This document shows, in pieces, positions 4,891 to 13,180 of a stretch of 24,968 nt of DNA (positions within the stretch are counted from its first letter, which is position 1; the number at the start of each line of letters is the position of its first letter). A program made the position numbers and the translations under genes. The DNA lies in NCBI GenBank assembly GCA_959600635.1, contig CAUGMN010000041.1, positions 1 to 24,968 on the forward strand, in the 5' to 3' direction. The stretch comes from QAMX01 sp003149835 (GTDB taxonomy: Bacteria; Bacillota; Clostridia; Oscillospirales; QAMX01). Below the pieces are notes generated by a model that was not told the DNA's origin, did not search any database, and saw nothing but the letters and a program-made list of their open reading frames with translations.

Positions 4891-7680
4891 TTAATTGTCC
4901 CATTCGACATCGGCGGCCTTCTTCTTTTTCGCGCGGACGCTAAGGACGATGACAAGCACGAGAATCGCCGCCAGCAGGACGCCGCCGCCGGCCCACCAAT
5001 ACCACGCGAGGCCGCCGCCTTCCTCTTCGATCGACGGATCAACGGGGTCGATCGGACCGATGGGATCCACCGGGCCGATAACGTCGCTACCGCCCTCCAT
5101 CACCTCGACATTGATCGGAACCTCCATGCGCTGCGGGTTTCCGGCTGCGTCCTCAAACGCGAAGACGAGCTTTCCGCTGAGCATACCGACGCCCATGGGC
5201 ATCAGCATCTCTTCAAAATAATCGCCGCTGCCGGCAGGGAAGTTGCCGATAAACTGCTCGCCCTCGCTCAGCATAAAATCGCCTTCCATAGAAACGGTCA
5301 GGTTGCTGAGCGGGCTCTTGCCCTTGTTATAATAGGACATGGAAAAATAAATGGATTCGCCGCTCATCGCGGAGGGCTGGAAATTGACGTTGGTGAATTC
5401 AAGGCGAATCGGCTGAATGACATAGATGTTGATCTCTTCGGTTCCCGAGTAGCTTTTGCCCTTGCCGTATTCGTATTCAACGGTGATCACGATGGGATAG
5501 CTTTTCTGCTCCGCCGCAGCCTTGGCATTGAGCAAAATGCCGTACTGCTCGGAGGCACCCGGCGCGATGCTTTCAGTGTAGAACGTGTTGCCGCCGGAGA
5601 CGGGCGTGAAAATCCCATCCGTGGAGGAAACGGTGATCTTGATGTTGGTGATGGTCTGCGTTTTGCTGGTATTTTTCAGGTTGAAATCAAACTGGAAATT
5701 GCCGCCCGCCTGAACGTTTTCCGGATCGACCAGATAGCTGTCGACGATAACGCGCGGCAGGGAGTTTTCCTCTTCCTCCTCAGGCGGCGTTTCGGAGATC
5801 GGAGTGATGGTGAGATAGACTGTCTGAGCCGTCGCTTCGTCGCTTTGGGCGCATTTGGGCGTCAGCTCCAAGGGCAAATATTCCGGGGCGTCCTTGCTGA
5901 TTTTGAGCGGAATGACGACGGATTTCTTTTCGCCGCTCTTGATGGTGCCAAGCGCAAACGTGTCGAGAGCGCCCTGCAACATGATACCCGAGGCGCTAAG
6001 GCCGGAAACGGTCAGCGATGCGCTTTCGGCCGTACCCTTTCCCTTGTTTTCAACGATTACGGTCAGGTTCGCATTGCCGCCCGCTTTGGCGTTCGGCGCG
6101 GTTGCCGAGGTGACAACAAGGTTCGGCGCGTCGGAGGAGACGGCGGTAAAGGCTACCTGCACAAAGCCCGTATACGAGAACTCGCCCTGCTGTCCGTCAA
6201 CCGTCGTATAAACGCCTTTGATTTCCAGCTCGTTGGGGCCGACTGTCAGCCCGTTGCCGGCAAACAAGGCAAAGCTCGCTTTGGCGGAAGCGCCGGCTTT
6301 CAGCGCGCCATAGGAGAATACGCCGCCGTCGCCGACCGGCGAAAACGTTTCGGCGGAGAGGTTGGTGACGCTGAACGAGACGGAAGAAAAGTCAATTGTC
6401 CCGGCGTTCTTGAAATTGAGGGAAGCGGTAAATTTACCGCCTGCGTTAACGGTCGTTCGGTCGGTGGCAAAGCCCGACAGGCTGATCTTAGGCGTAGGCG
6501 TTTCAACGCTGCCGCTGCCGTTAATCTTGATACTGCGCGTATCCGTAACTTGGCACACCTTGCCGGTGGCGTCGGTGTAGTCGAGGCGGATGGAGATATC
6601 GCACATCTGCGATTCCAGACCGGATTTAATGTCAAAGGAGATGGAGCCGCTGCCCGGCTTGGAGCTGCTGATCGGGTCTAAAACGATGACGTTGCTCTGG
6701 CCGCTCGGCAGCATGATATCGCTCGGCGCCGTGATCGTGACGCGAACCTTGGTATCGGTGAGGGAATATCCCGGATTGGTAATTTTCAGGCTGAATTTAA
6801 CGGTTGAACCGGCGTAAATGACATCCTTGTCAGCCGTAAAGGATTCAACGATCAGTTCAGGCAGATCAACCGGATCAGGAATGACAGGAGGATCGACCGT
6901 CTCGCGCACCTCAATGGGAATGCCGAGCGTTTCGGTCGCCGCGGCGGGCGGGAATCCGTCTGCGGAGTAAGAAATGTCCGCTTTCAAGTCAATCGTGCCG
7001 GAAGCCGATGCGGCCGATTTGATCTGATAAACCAGAACCGACGTCTTTCCGGCTTCAATTTTTTCAATGTGTTGAGAGGCTACGGAGCTTCCGTCGAGCA
7101 TGATACCGGCCGTTGAGAAGCCGGAGAGCGTGAAGTTGACGTCGGTAGCGTCGATCGTACCGCTGTTGACAAGAGTGACCGACATCATACAGCCGGTTGT
7201 TCCGGCGTAAAACTTTTTGCTGAACGAGACGGCGCGGACAGAGACCTTCGCACCGTTGGCGACGTCAAGAGAAAAACCGTGCGCTTCCGAGGAATCGCCG
7301 TTGTAGCGGATCGTCAGGTCGGCCGCAGCGGCCGACGGCGCGGCCGCAGAGACGTCGACGGTATATGTAATCGTCTTGGAGGCTCCGGCTTTCAGATCGC
7401 CGATCGATTTTGACGCGGTGTCGCCGCCGGCGAGCGTCAGAACGCCGTCGCTGAACGCGATATCCGCACTGACGCCGGTAACGTCGCCGGCGCTCTGATT
7501 TTTAACGGTGATGTAGAGCTTACAGTTTGTGGCGCCGGCGGCGAGCTCCGTGCTCGTTGTCGCCGTGACCTCGAAGGTTTCGTCGACAGCCGCGGCGCGA
7601 ACCGGGGCGGGGAACAGCGGAACAATCAGGAGCAGTGCCAGCAGGAGGAAAAGGGATCTGCGGATGACGGCTTCTTTCAT
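4891..7680 (-). CDS. Secreted, membrane-anchored protein with seven CARDB/Ig-like repeats
   Basis: A 929-residue protein. The start at 7680 is chosen over 7695 because TGAGGT lies about 8 nt upstream. It has a signal peptide (RRSLFLLLALLLIVPLFP, then an APVRAAA cleavage region), then about seven repeats of roughly 100 residues. Each repeat carries a beta-sandwich signature of the CARDB/COG1361 class: 'AGxxxxxxVxxxNxG', a central 'GIML' or similar, and 'LKAGASKTI...' near the end. A Pro/Asp-rich linker (GPVDPIGPIDPVDP) and a C-terminal membrane span with a KKKK stop-transfer follow. The gene sits between the ATPase and the permease of one operon, in the place a MacA-type adaptor would occupy. 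It may be a long periplasm-like spacer or substrate-binding arm of the transporter; ligand unknown. Confidence 0.85.
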   Translation of the reverse strand: MKEAVIRRSLFLLLALLLIVPLFPAPVRAAAVDETFEVTATTSTELAAGATNCKLYITVKNQSAGDVTGVSADIAFSDGVLTLAGGDTASKSIGDLKAGASKTITYTVDVSAAAPSAAAADLTIRYNGDSSEAHGFSLDVANGAKVSVRAVSFSKKFYAGTTGCMMSVTLVNSGTIDATDVNFTLSGFSTAGIMLDGSSVASQHIEKIEAGKTSVLVYQIKSAASASGTIDLKADISYSADGFPPAAATETLGIPIEVRETVDPPVIPDPVDLPELIVESFTADKDVIYAGSTVKFSLKITNPGYSLTDTKVRVTITAPSDIMLPSGQSNVIVLDPISSSKPGSGSISFDIKSGLESQMCDISIRLDYTDATGKVCQVTDTRSIKINGSGSVETPTPKISLSGFATDRTTVNAGGKFTASLNFKNAGTIDFSSVSFSVTNLSAETFSPVGDGGVFSYGALKAGASAKASFALFAGNGLTVGPNELEIKGVYTTVDGQQGEFSYTGFVQVAFTAVSSDAPNLVVTSATAPNAKAGGNANLTVIVENKGKGTAESASLTVSGLSASGIMLQGALDTFALGTIKSGEKKSVVIPLKISKDAPEYLPLELTPKCAQSDEATAQTVYLTITPISETPPEEEEENSLPRVIVDSYLVDPENVQAGGNFQFDFNLKNTSKTQTITNIKITVSSTDGIFTPVSGGNTFYTESIAPGASEQYGILLNAKAAAEQKSYPIVITVEYEYGKGKSYSGTEEINIYVIQPIRLEFTNVNFQPSAMSGESIYFSMSYYNKGKSPLSNLTVSMEGDFMLSEGEQFIGNFPAGSGDYFEEMLMPMGVGMLSGKLVFAFEDAAGNPQRMEVPINVEVMEGGSDVIGPVDPIGPIDPVDPSIEEEGGGLAWYWWAGGGVLLAAILVLVIVLSVRAKKKKAADVEWDN

Positions 7681-7725
7681 GGTTGCATACCTCATTATGA
7701 TGTCCGGCGTTTGAACGCCGTAAAT

Positions 7726-8514
7726 TTACCGGGAGACGGCCGCGGCTGCGGGCTCAGAAGCGGAAGCAGCCGGAGAATTTTCCGCACCGGCGGAATCCGC
7801 CGGTTTTTGCTCGATATCCGAAATCATACCGTCGAGCATGTAATAGACTTTGTCGGCGTATCTGGCGATATCGCGCTCGTGCGTGACGATGATCAGCGTC
7901 TGGTGATTTTCTTTGGCCATGCGCACCATCATCTCCATAACTTCGATGGTCGTCTTGGAGTCAAGGTTCCCCGTGGGCTCATCGGCAAAGACGATTTGCG
8001 GTTTGGCGACAAAGGCGCGCGCAATGCCGACGCGCTGTTGCTGGCCGCCGCTCATCTGTGTCGGTCTGTGCTTCATCCTGTTTTTCAGGCCCACCGCTTC
8101 GAGCATATAGGCCGCCGCGGCGTACCGTTTTCGGGCTCGGGTACCGCGGAAGGTCAGGGGCAGGGCGACGTTTTCTATCGCCGTCAGATTGGGCAGAAGG
8201 TTGTACGATTGAAAGACAAACCCCATGTACTTTTGACGCAACAGCGTTACCTTGCGCTCGTTCAGCTTTTCAATGTGCTTGCCGCAGACCACGATCTGTC
8301 CCGACGTGGGCTTGTCTAATCCGGCCATCATGTTCAGCAGCGTCGATTTGCCGGAGCCCGACGTTCCGAGGAGACAGCAGATCTCGCCTTCCTGAATGGA
8401 CAGTGAAATATCATTTAAAGCGACGACCTTTTCCTTGCCGATTTGGAACACTTTTCGCAGGTGCGTCAGCTCGATGATCGTTCGCTCCTTTTTGCTGTTG
8501 GGCGTATGTTCCAT
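7726..8514 (-). CDS. ABC transporter ATP-binding protein, LolD/MacB family
   Basis: A 262-residue ATPase with a complete motif set: Walker A GTSGSGKST (50-58), Q-loop Q102 in FQSYNLLP, signature MSGGQQQRV (154-162), Walker B IVFADEP with the catalytic E179, D-loop NLD, and H212 in VTHE. The FQSYNLLPNLTAIENV stretch is typical of the LolD/MacB/FtsE export subfamily. The C-terminus ends in an Ala/Ser-rich tail that is probably disordered. It starts after AAGGAAGGTG and is followed, 45 bases downstream, by the CARDB-repeat gene. It is the first gene of the operon and should energise the permease at 3388-4806. Confidence 0.94.
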   Translation of the reverse strand: MEHTPNSKKERTIIELTHLRKVFQIGKEKVVALNDISLSIQEGEICCLLGTSGSGKSTLLNMMAGLDKPTSGQIVVCGKHIEKLNERKVTLLRQKYMGFVFQSYNLLPNLTAIENVALPLTFRGTRARKRYAAAAYMLEAVGLKNRMKHRPTQMSGGQQQRVGIARAFVAKPQIVFADEPTGNLDSKTTIEVMEMMVRMAKENHQTLIIVTHERDIARYADKVYYMLDGMISDIEQKPADSAGAENSPAASASEPAAAAVSR

Positions 8515-8914
8515 GGATTCACCTTCCTTGTCTGCACAGGCTGTGGACAGCCGTTACAGATATATATTAGCGCCGGATAAAAAATAGTCGCCCTTTGGGG
8601 AACCGCACGGGACCGGCGGAGCCCGAGGCGAGCAATTCGCCTCAGAAAAGGGACGAAAAAAAGAACCAAACGACCGTGAAAGTCATAGGACGCTTCTGTT
8701 TCGTCTATTATATCATGCGGAGGGACAGGGGTGGTTAACGGTATATTAATAAATGGACGATTTTCCTTTTTTTGCTATTTGTTCCAGCGGTTTCCTATGC
8801 CGCCGCGCCGGCCCGCAGGAAAGCCCGTGGCTCGGAAAAACGGCGCGGCCAGATCCCTTTCCCGCATAAAAAGAGCAGCCGTCCCACGGGAACAACCCGC
8901 AGAGCGGCCGCCGC
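8515..8914. other. 400-base intergenic region upstream of the ABC operon
   Basis: No coding capacity is convincing here. On the minus strand TATAAT occurs at 8707-8712, about 190 bases before the ATPase start, but no good -35 lies 16-18 bases upstream; it may be a regulated promoter. A 7-bp palindrome (GAGGCGA/TCGCCTC, about 8625-8643) lies in the long leader. The region between 8740 and 8914 shows nothing I recognise beyond GC-rich sequence 3' of the DUF2087 gene. Confidence 0.35.
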
Positions 8915-9667
8915 CTATTTGAGCCAGTATTCCTTGCCGTCGTTTGTCCTGTCGAGAAAACCGTATTCAATCAGATAACGGCGCAGCGTTACGAAATCAG
9001 CATAAATCGCTTCGAGGATGGCGTTGACCTCGGGTTCCGTATAACGCTTGCTCTTCTCGAATTCCCCGGCGATCAGGCGGAGAATCACAAGCTTTCGCTT
9101 CTCCTTGACCGGGAAATTTTTTAGTTTCAGAGGAGCAAGGCAGGAAAAGGCGTTATGTATGATTTTTTGGCTTTCCGCCTCGGTGACGATATAACGGTCG
9201 TCTACAAACTTCGCAGTGTCATGGATAGGCATGAGCGCGTCTCCTCTTTTTTTCCGTTTTTCAACCGCAAGCTCATAGAGCGCCGCGTAGAGCTTGGCCT
9301 GCTTGGCTTTCTCGCGCAGAGTAAAGCGCTGGCTGCGCACGGTCGAAAGCGCAAGCCCCGTGGCGGCGGCGATTTCAGCGTCGCTCAACCCTTGACTGAG
9401 CATGGTCAACAGCTCGCGTTGATTTTGCGTCAGCGCCACATACTTGCTTTCGGAGGACAAAAGCTGCGAAAAACGATCGCCGTGCGCCTGCGCCGCGTGG
9501 CGCTCTGCGGCGTGAAGCGCGTCGAAAAAGCGGCCGTCGAGCGGATAAATTTCGCCCTCCGTAAAAACGGCGCCGCACGTCAGACAGACGTAAGCCCGCC
9601 GCTCTGCTTCATAAGTGAAGCCGTGCTTTAAGTCCTCTGCGGAAACGGTTTCTAAGGTGTAAGCCAT
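8915..9667 (-). CDS. LuxR-type HTH regulator with a DUF2087 domain
   Basis: A 250-residue predicted transcription factor. The N-terminus has a CxxC pair (C28, C31) and nearby histidines (H52, H57, H62), a possible zinc finger-like module. A LuxR/GerE-type helix-turn-helix is at about 79-126 (LTQNQRELLTMLSQGLSDAEIAA-type pattern followed by LSTVRSQ). Residues about 153-249 match the DUF2087 family: FPVKEKRKLVILRLIA, YTEPEVNAIL and DFVTLRRYLIEYGFLDR. The start follows GAGGTG. Its promoter and a palindrome that touches the -10 box lie 25-80 bases upstream, suggesting autoregulation. The ABC operon is directly downstream on the same strand and is a candidate target, although 400 bases separate them. 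The signal it senses is unknown. Confidence 0.88.
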   Translation of the reverse strand: MAYTLETVSAEDLKHGFTYEAERRAYVCLTCGAVFTEGEIYPLDGRFFDALHAAERHAAQAHGDRFSQLLSSESKYVALTQNQRELLTMLSQGLSDAEIAAATGLALSTVRSQRFTLREKAKQAKLYAALYELAVEKRKKRGDALMPIHDTAKFVDDRYIVTEAESQKIIHNAFSCLAPLKLKNFPVKEKRKLVILRLIAGEFEKSKRYTEPEVNAILEAIYADFVTLRRYLIEYGFLDRTNDGKEYWLK

Positions 9668-9691
9668 TCCGTCACCTCAAATAAAAATAGG

Positions 9692-9717
9692 ATTTGTTTA
9701 CCTTAAACTAAACAAAT
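9692..9717. promoter_or_regulatory. Palindromic operator, 9-bp arms
   Basis: ATTTGTTTA (9692-9700) and TAAACAAAT (9709-9717) are perfect inverted arms separated by 8 bases. A second, nested inverted repeat (GTTTA/TAAAC, 3-base spacer) lies inside. The outer arm overlaps the -10 box of the DUF2087 gene promoter, so binding would block initiation. This is a strong candidate site for the regulator itself. Confidence 0.6.
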
Positions 9718-9744
9718 TATAGCATAATCCGAAAAATAAGTCAA
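9716..9744 (-). promoter_or_regulatory. Sigma-A promoter of the DUF2087 regulator gene
   Basis: On the minus strand TTGACT (9739-9744) and TATAAT (9716-9721) are separated by 17 bases. It lies about 50 bases upstream of the start at 9667. Confidence 0.8.
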
Positions 9745-9937
9745 CGCTTATTTTTAACAGACTGAAAAACGGCGCATGGATCTCAGAGCGAGCTGGACAG
9801 GTCAGAGAAAAAGGCGGCGGATGGATTTTGTAAAAACCGGAAACGGAAATTTTGAAGTGGAGGAGAGCGCGGCAGGACAAAGCGAAAACAAGGGCAGCAG
9901 AATCTTACGGCAGTGAAAGCGAATCAGCAAATACGGT

Positions 9938-9979
9938 AAGAGCGCCGGCCGGAGATGAATTTCTCCGGCCGGCGCTCTT
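9938..9979 (-). terminator. 18-bp perfect hairpin after the HIT gene
   Basis: Arms 9938-9955 and 9962-9979 are exact complements rich in GC, loop of 6. It lies just downstream of the HIT gene stop at 10003. No T run follows on the minus strand (CTCTTACCG), so it may stall RNA polymerase with a weak tail or protect the mRNA 3' end. The stretch from 9745 to 9937 shows nothing else recognisable. Confidence 0.6.
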
Positions 9980-10002
9980 CTGAAACAGCCGATGCTGCCG
10001 TC

Positions 10003-10353
10003 CTACGCCATCGTATCGCTCATTTCCCGCCCGGCGAGCAGGTGGAAATGCAGATGCCGGACGCTCTGGCGCGCGTCTGCGCCGCTGTTGGTGACGACGC
10101 GATAGCCGCCCGTCAGCGACAGTTCGGCGGCGAGGCGCGCAATGACCGTGAAGATATGCGCGACGACGGCGCTGTTTTCCGGTGTAAGCTCGGCGGCCGA
10201 GGCGATATGCGTGCGCGGCACGACGAGGATGTGGACGGGGGTCTGCGGCGCGAGGTCGTAAAACGCGCAGCACAGCTCGTCTTCATACACTTTTTTCGAC
10301 GGGATTTCTCCGGAGACGATTTTGCAGAAGATGCAGTCTGCCTGTGAATTCAT
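10003..10353 (-). CDS. HIT-family nucleotide hydrolase (HinT-like)
   Basis: A 116-residue protein, the usual size for HinT-type purine nucleoside phosphoramidases, which cleave AMP-linked phosphoramidates. It has the N-terminal CIFCKIVSGEIPS motif with C7 and C10, an HILVVPRTH strand, and the catalytic histidine triad HLHFHLL near the C-terminus. The start at 10353 is preferred over the frame's earlier Met because AAGGAG precedes it and family homology begins at once. It appears monocistronic: an 18-bp hairpin follows the stop and 171 bases separate it from the hydratase gene upstream. The C-terminus (GREMSDTMA) is short and lacks the long helix seen in some HIT proteins. Confidence 0.93.
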   Translation of the reverse strand: MNSQADCIFCKIVSGEIPSKKVYEDELCCAFYDLAPQTPVHILVVPRTHIASAAELTPENSAVVAHIFTVIARLAAELSLTGGYRVVTNSGADARQSVRHLHFHLLAGREMSDTMA

Positions 10354-10524
10354 GGAAACAGCTCCTTTTCTCTTGCGGCGGTCGGAGCAGCTGGATCGGG
10401 AAGCGTCTGATAGCCGGCGCGAACCGGAACGACGGCGTCTCACAAAGCGAAAGCGGTCATCGGCGCTCCCGCTCGGAGCGCGGCGAAGCGGCGGCCGCTG
10501 CTATCAGATTCACATCCCGTTCAG

Positions 10525-12720
10525 CTACGCCTCCTGCGCGTAATAATTGATCAGAGAACCGGCGAGGAGAATCTCGCGCTCCGCGGAGGTCAGACCGTCA
10601 AGCGACATGAAAACCGGACGGGTTTCGCCGTTGGCTTTGTAAAGCATAGCCGTGAGATCAGATTCATTTTCCTCGATCAGGCGGCGAATGTCGCGGAGGA
10701 AGAGGTAGTCGCCGATTTCAAACAGGCTCTGATCCTCGGTTTTTTTCAGGCGCAGCGGCAGCATGCCCCAGTTGATGAGGTTAGAGCGGTAGCGCTTTGT
10801 CGCGTACTCCACGGCGACGTTGGCGCCGCCACCGAGCACGCGCTGGCACGACGCCGCCTGCTCGCGGGCGCTGCCGTCGCCGGGCTTGACCGCGAAGATC
10901 GCGCTTTTCAGCAGCGTCTCCTGCGGCAGACCTTGCCGCGAGAGGAAAGCGGCGGCGTCCTCGACGGCGCACGCCTTAGCGCGCGGGACATAATCCGGAT
11001 CCTTGCGGGAGAGCGCGAACTCCGCGAGGCGGAGCGGGTTGGAGCGGTAAGAGGAGGTCTCTCCCGACGGGATCAGCTCGTCGGTCGTCGTCACCGGGTC
11101 GGTGATGACTGCGGCGAATTTCAACAGCAAATGCTCGCTGAGGCGCGGCATCTGCGGCCAGTCGGTGATGTTGGGGCCGAAGCAGAGCTCCGTCTCCGGC
11201 TGGGGGTTGTCGAGGCCGTCGTAGACGCGGTTTTGATAGACCGAATTGTCAAAGTGATACGCGACGGGCACGAGCGCTCCGGCGGGAAGCCGGTCGGCCG
11301 GCGTAAGCACGCCGCCCGCCGCTGCGGTTGCCGCGATTGACCGGGCGTCCATGAGCGCGACGGCCGCCGCCTGCCGCTCGCCGGGCTTGGAGCCCTCGCG
11401 GTTGGGGAAGTTGCGGGTCGTATGGCGGATAGAGAGCCCGTTGTTGCGCGGCACGTCGCCCGCGCCGAAGCACGGGCCGCAGAACGCCGTTTTGAAAGCC
11501 GCGCCGGCGGCGATCAGTTCGGCGGCGGCGCCGTTTTTCATCAGTTCGAGATAGACAGGCTGACTGGCCGGATAGCAGTTCAGCGTGAATCCGCCCGTCC
11601 CCGTGGAGCGGCCGCGCAGCAGTTCGGCGGCTGCGCAGAGGTTATCAAACAGGCCGCCGGCGCATCCGGCGATAACGCCCTGATCGACGGCGAGCTTTCC
11701 GTCGACGAGCTTGTCGGTGAGCGTATAACCGCCCATGCCGTTGGCCGCCGCCTCGTTTTCTACGGAGCGGAGGATATCGCCGGCGTTTTTAAGAAATTCG
11801 TCGATTTCAAAAGTATTGCTCGGATGGAAAGGCAGAGCGATCATCGGGCGCAGCGCCGAGAGATCAACGGTGACCGCGCCGTCGTAGCGCGCGCCGTCCG
11901 ATACCGTCAGCTTGGCGTAGTCCGGCTCGCGGCCGTGCAGCGCCAGATACTCGCGCACGGTCTCGTCGGTCTCCCAAACCGAGGTGAGGCAGGTCGTCTC
12001 AGTCGTCATGACGTCGATACCGAGGCGGTAATCCATGGGCAGAGAAGCGATGCCCGGGCCGACAAACTCCATGACCTTGTTTTTGACAAAGCCGTTTTTA
12101 AATACCGCGCCGATAATCGCCAGCGCGACGTCCTGCGGGCCGACGCCGGGGGCGGGCGCACCGCTCAGATAGACCGCGATGACCTCGGGCGCGTCGATAT
12201 CATAGGTGCGGCCGACAAGCTGCTTGGCGAGCTCAGGGCCGCCCTCGCCGACGCCGAGCGTTCCCAGCGCGCCGTAGCGCGTATGGCTGTCGCTGCCGAG
12301 CAGCATTTTGCCGCAGCCGGCCATTTTTTCACGCATGTACTGATGAATGACCGCGATGTGCGGCGGCACAAAGACGCCGCCGTATTTTTTCGCCGCCGAA
12401 AGTCCGAAGGCGTGATCGTCGGCGTTGATGGTGCCGCCGACGGCGCAGAGGCTGTTGTGACAACAGGTGAGAATGTAGGGCATCGGAAAGCGCGTCATTC
12501 CCGATGCGCGCGCCGTCTGGATGATGCCGACGTACGTGATGTCGTGCGAGGCGAGAGCGTCGAAGCGGAGCTTTAATTTCTTCGCGTCGCCGGAGGTGTT
12601 ATGCTTTTGCAGAATCGAATAGGCGAGCGTTTTCTCAATGCTGCCGCTCCCATCGTCAGCGTGCAGCGCGTTGCCGCGGTATACAAGCGGCTCATCAATC
12701 AGCCGGATGGCATTGGTCAT
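10525..12720 (-). CDS. Aconitase-family hydratase (YbhJ-like)
   Basis: A 731-residue protein from the start at 12720, where GGAAA lies upstream; a 755-residue form from 12792 would overlap the preceding HD remnant and is less likely. Aconitase-family marks are present: GSDSHT (142-147), C353 in AGCAGG, and the CGPC pair (414-417) in FCGPCFGAGDVPRN, which together supply the three ligands of a 4Fe-4S cluster. RNFPNREG (437-444) corresponds to the family's 'RNFxGREG' motif. A swivel domain with RSNLINWGMLPL follows. Length and overall layout match the E. coli YbhJ group, whose substrate is not known, rather than AcnA/AcnB or LeuC. No partner pathway genes are nearby. It probably catalyses a stereospecific hydration/dehydration of a tricarboxylate-like acid in the cytoplasm (inference). 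Confidence 0.85.
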   Translation of the reverse strand: MTNAIRLIDEPLVYRGNALHADDGSGSIEKTLAYSILQKHNTSGDAKKLKLRFDALASHDITYVGIIQTARASGMTRFPMPYILTCCHNSLCAVGGTINADDHAFGLSAAKKYGGVFVPPHIAVIHQYMREKMAGCGKMLLGSDSHTRYGALGTLGVGEGGPELAKQLVGRTYDIDAPEVIAVYLSGAPAPGVGPQDVALAIIGAVFKNGFVKNKVMEFVGPGIASLPMDYRLGIDVMTTETTCLTSVWETDETVREYLALHGREPDYAKLTVSDGARYDGAVTVDLSALRPMIALPFHPSNTFEIDEFLKNAGDILRSVENEAAANGMGGYTLTDKLVDGKLAVDQGVIAGCAGGLFDNLCAAAELLRGRSTGTGGFTLNCYPASQPVYLELMKNGAAAELIAAGAAFKTAFCGPCFGAGDVPRNNGLSIRHTTRNFPNREGSKPGERQAAAVALMDARSIAATAAAGGVLTPADRLPAGALVPVAYHFDNSVYQNRVYDGLDNPQPETELCFGPNITDWPQMPRLSEHLLLKFAAVITDPVTTTDELIPSGETSSYRSNPLRLAEFALSRKDPDYVPRAKACAVEDAAAFLSRQGLPQETLLKSAIFAVKPGDGSAREQAASCQRVLGGGANVAVEYATKRYRSNLINWGMLPLRLKKTEDQSLFEIGDYLFLRDIRRLIEENESDLTAMLYKANGETRPVFMSLDGLTSAEREILLAGSLINYYAQEA

Positions 12721-12757
12721 GTGTGAGTTTCCGTTCATTTTAAGCTTTAAGGTGAAA

Positions 12758-13180
12758 TTACGGCAGTTGATAGTCGAATTTCCAACCGTCATAGGTGTAA
12801 CCGTCGGGAATCCGCAGATAGCAGCCGATACGGTCGCCGCGCGTCCGCGAGACGACGCCGGACTCGCTGCGGTTATCGACGTTTCCCTCCGCGGCGCCGC
12901 TCAAAAACGGCTCCAAGGTGTCGGCGTCCTTTAAAACCTCGTCATAAGGGCCGTTGACCAGCTCTTTACTGGCGTGGCGATAGACAGCGGAGAGAATCGC
13001 TGTTTGTTCTTCCTTCGAGAACAGGCCCGAATCCCGGAGAAACGGCCGCGCCATTTCCGCGCCGCTCTGTGCATGGCACAGATCACTGCCGGCCGAATAG
13101 GCGTACAGATCGTGCAGCAGAGCGCTGGAAAAGCGGCTTCCGCGGCCGTTTCTTTCACGGATGCAGTCGCGGCAAACGCT
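12758..13180 (-). pseudogene. 5'-truncated HD-domain phosphohydrolase remnant
   Basis: The frame is open from the alaS stop to a TAA at 12758 and encodes FSSALLHDLYAYSAG, then HAQSGAEMARPFL, AVYRHAS and DEVLKDADTLEPF, which fit the HD, middle-H and final-D elements of HD-domain hydrolases. No ATG lies before the HD motif; the first Met (13054) would discard it. The upstream helix that should provide the first metal-binding His is replaced by an Arg/Cys-rich stretch unlike the family. So the N-terminus seems to have been lost where alaS now ends, or translation depends on a non-standard start coupled to alaS. The gene then reads into the hydratase with 37 bases between. Function is probably lost. 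Confidence 0.5.

Noticed and set aside
4621..6681. A 686-residue plus-strand open frame antisense to the CARDB-repeat gene
   Set aside because: It spans the permease and CARDB genes antisense, has no ribosome site or family pattern and has the Arg/Ala/Gly-rich composition typical of a shadow frame in GC-rich DNA.
12721..12792. Longer N-terminus for the hydratase (start at 12792)
   Set aside because: It would overlap the HD remnant's 3' end and adds 24 residues without family similarity; the Met at 12720 has a usable ribosome site.
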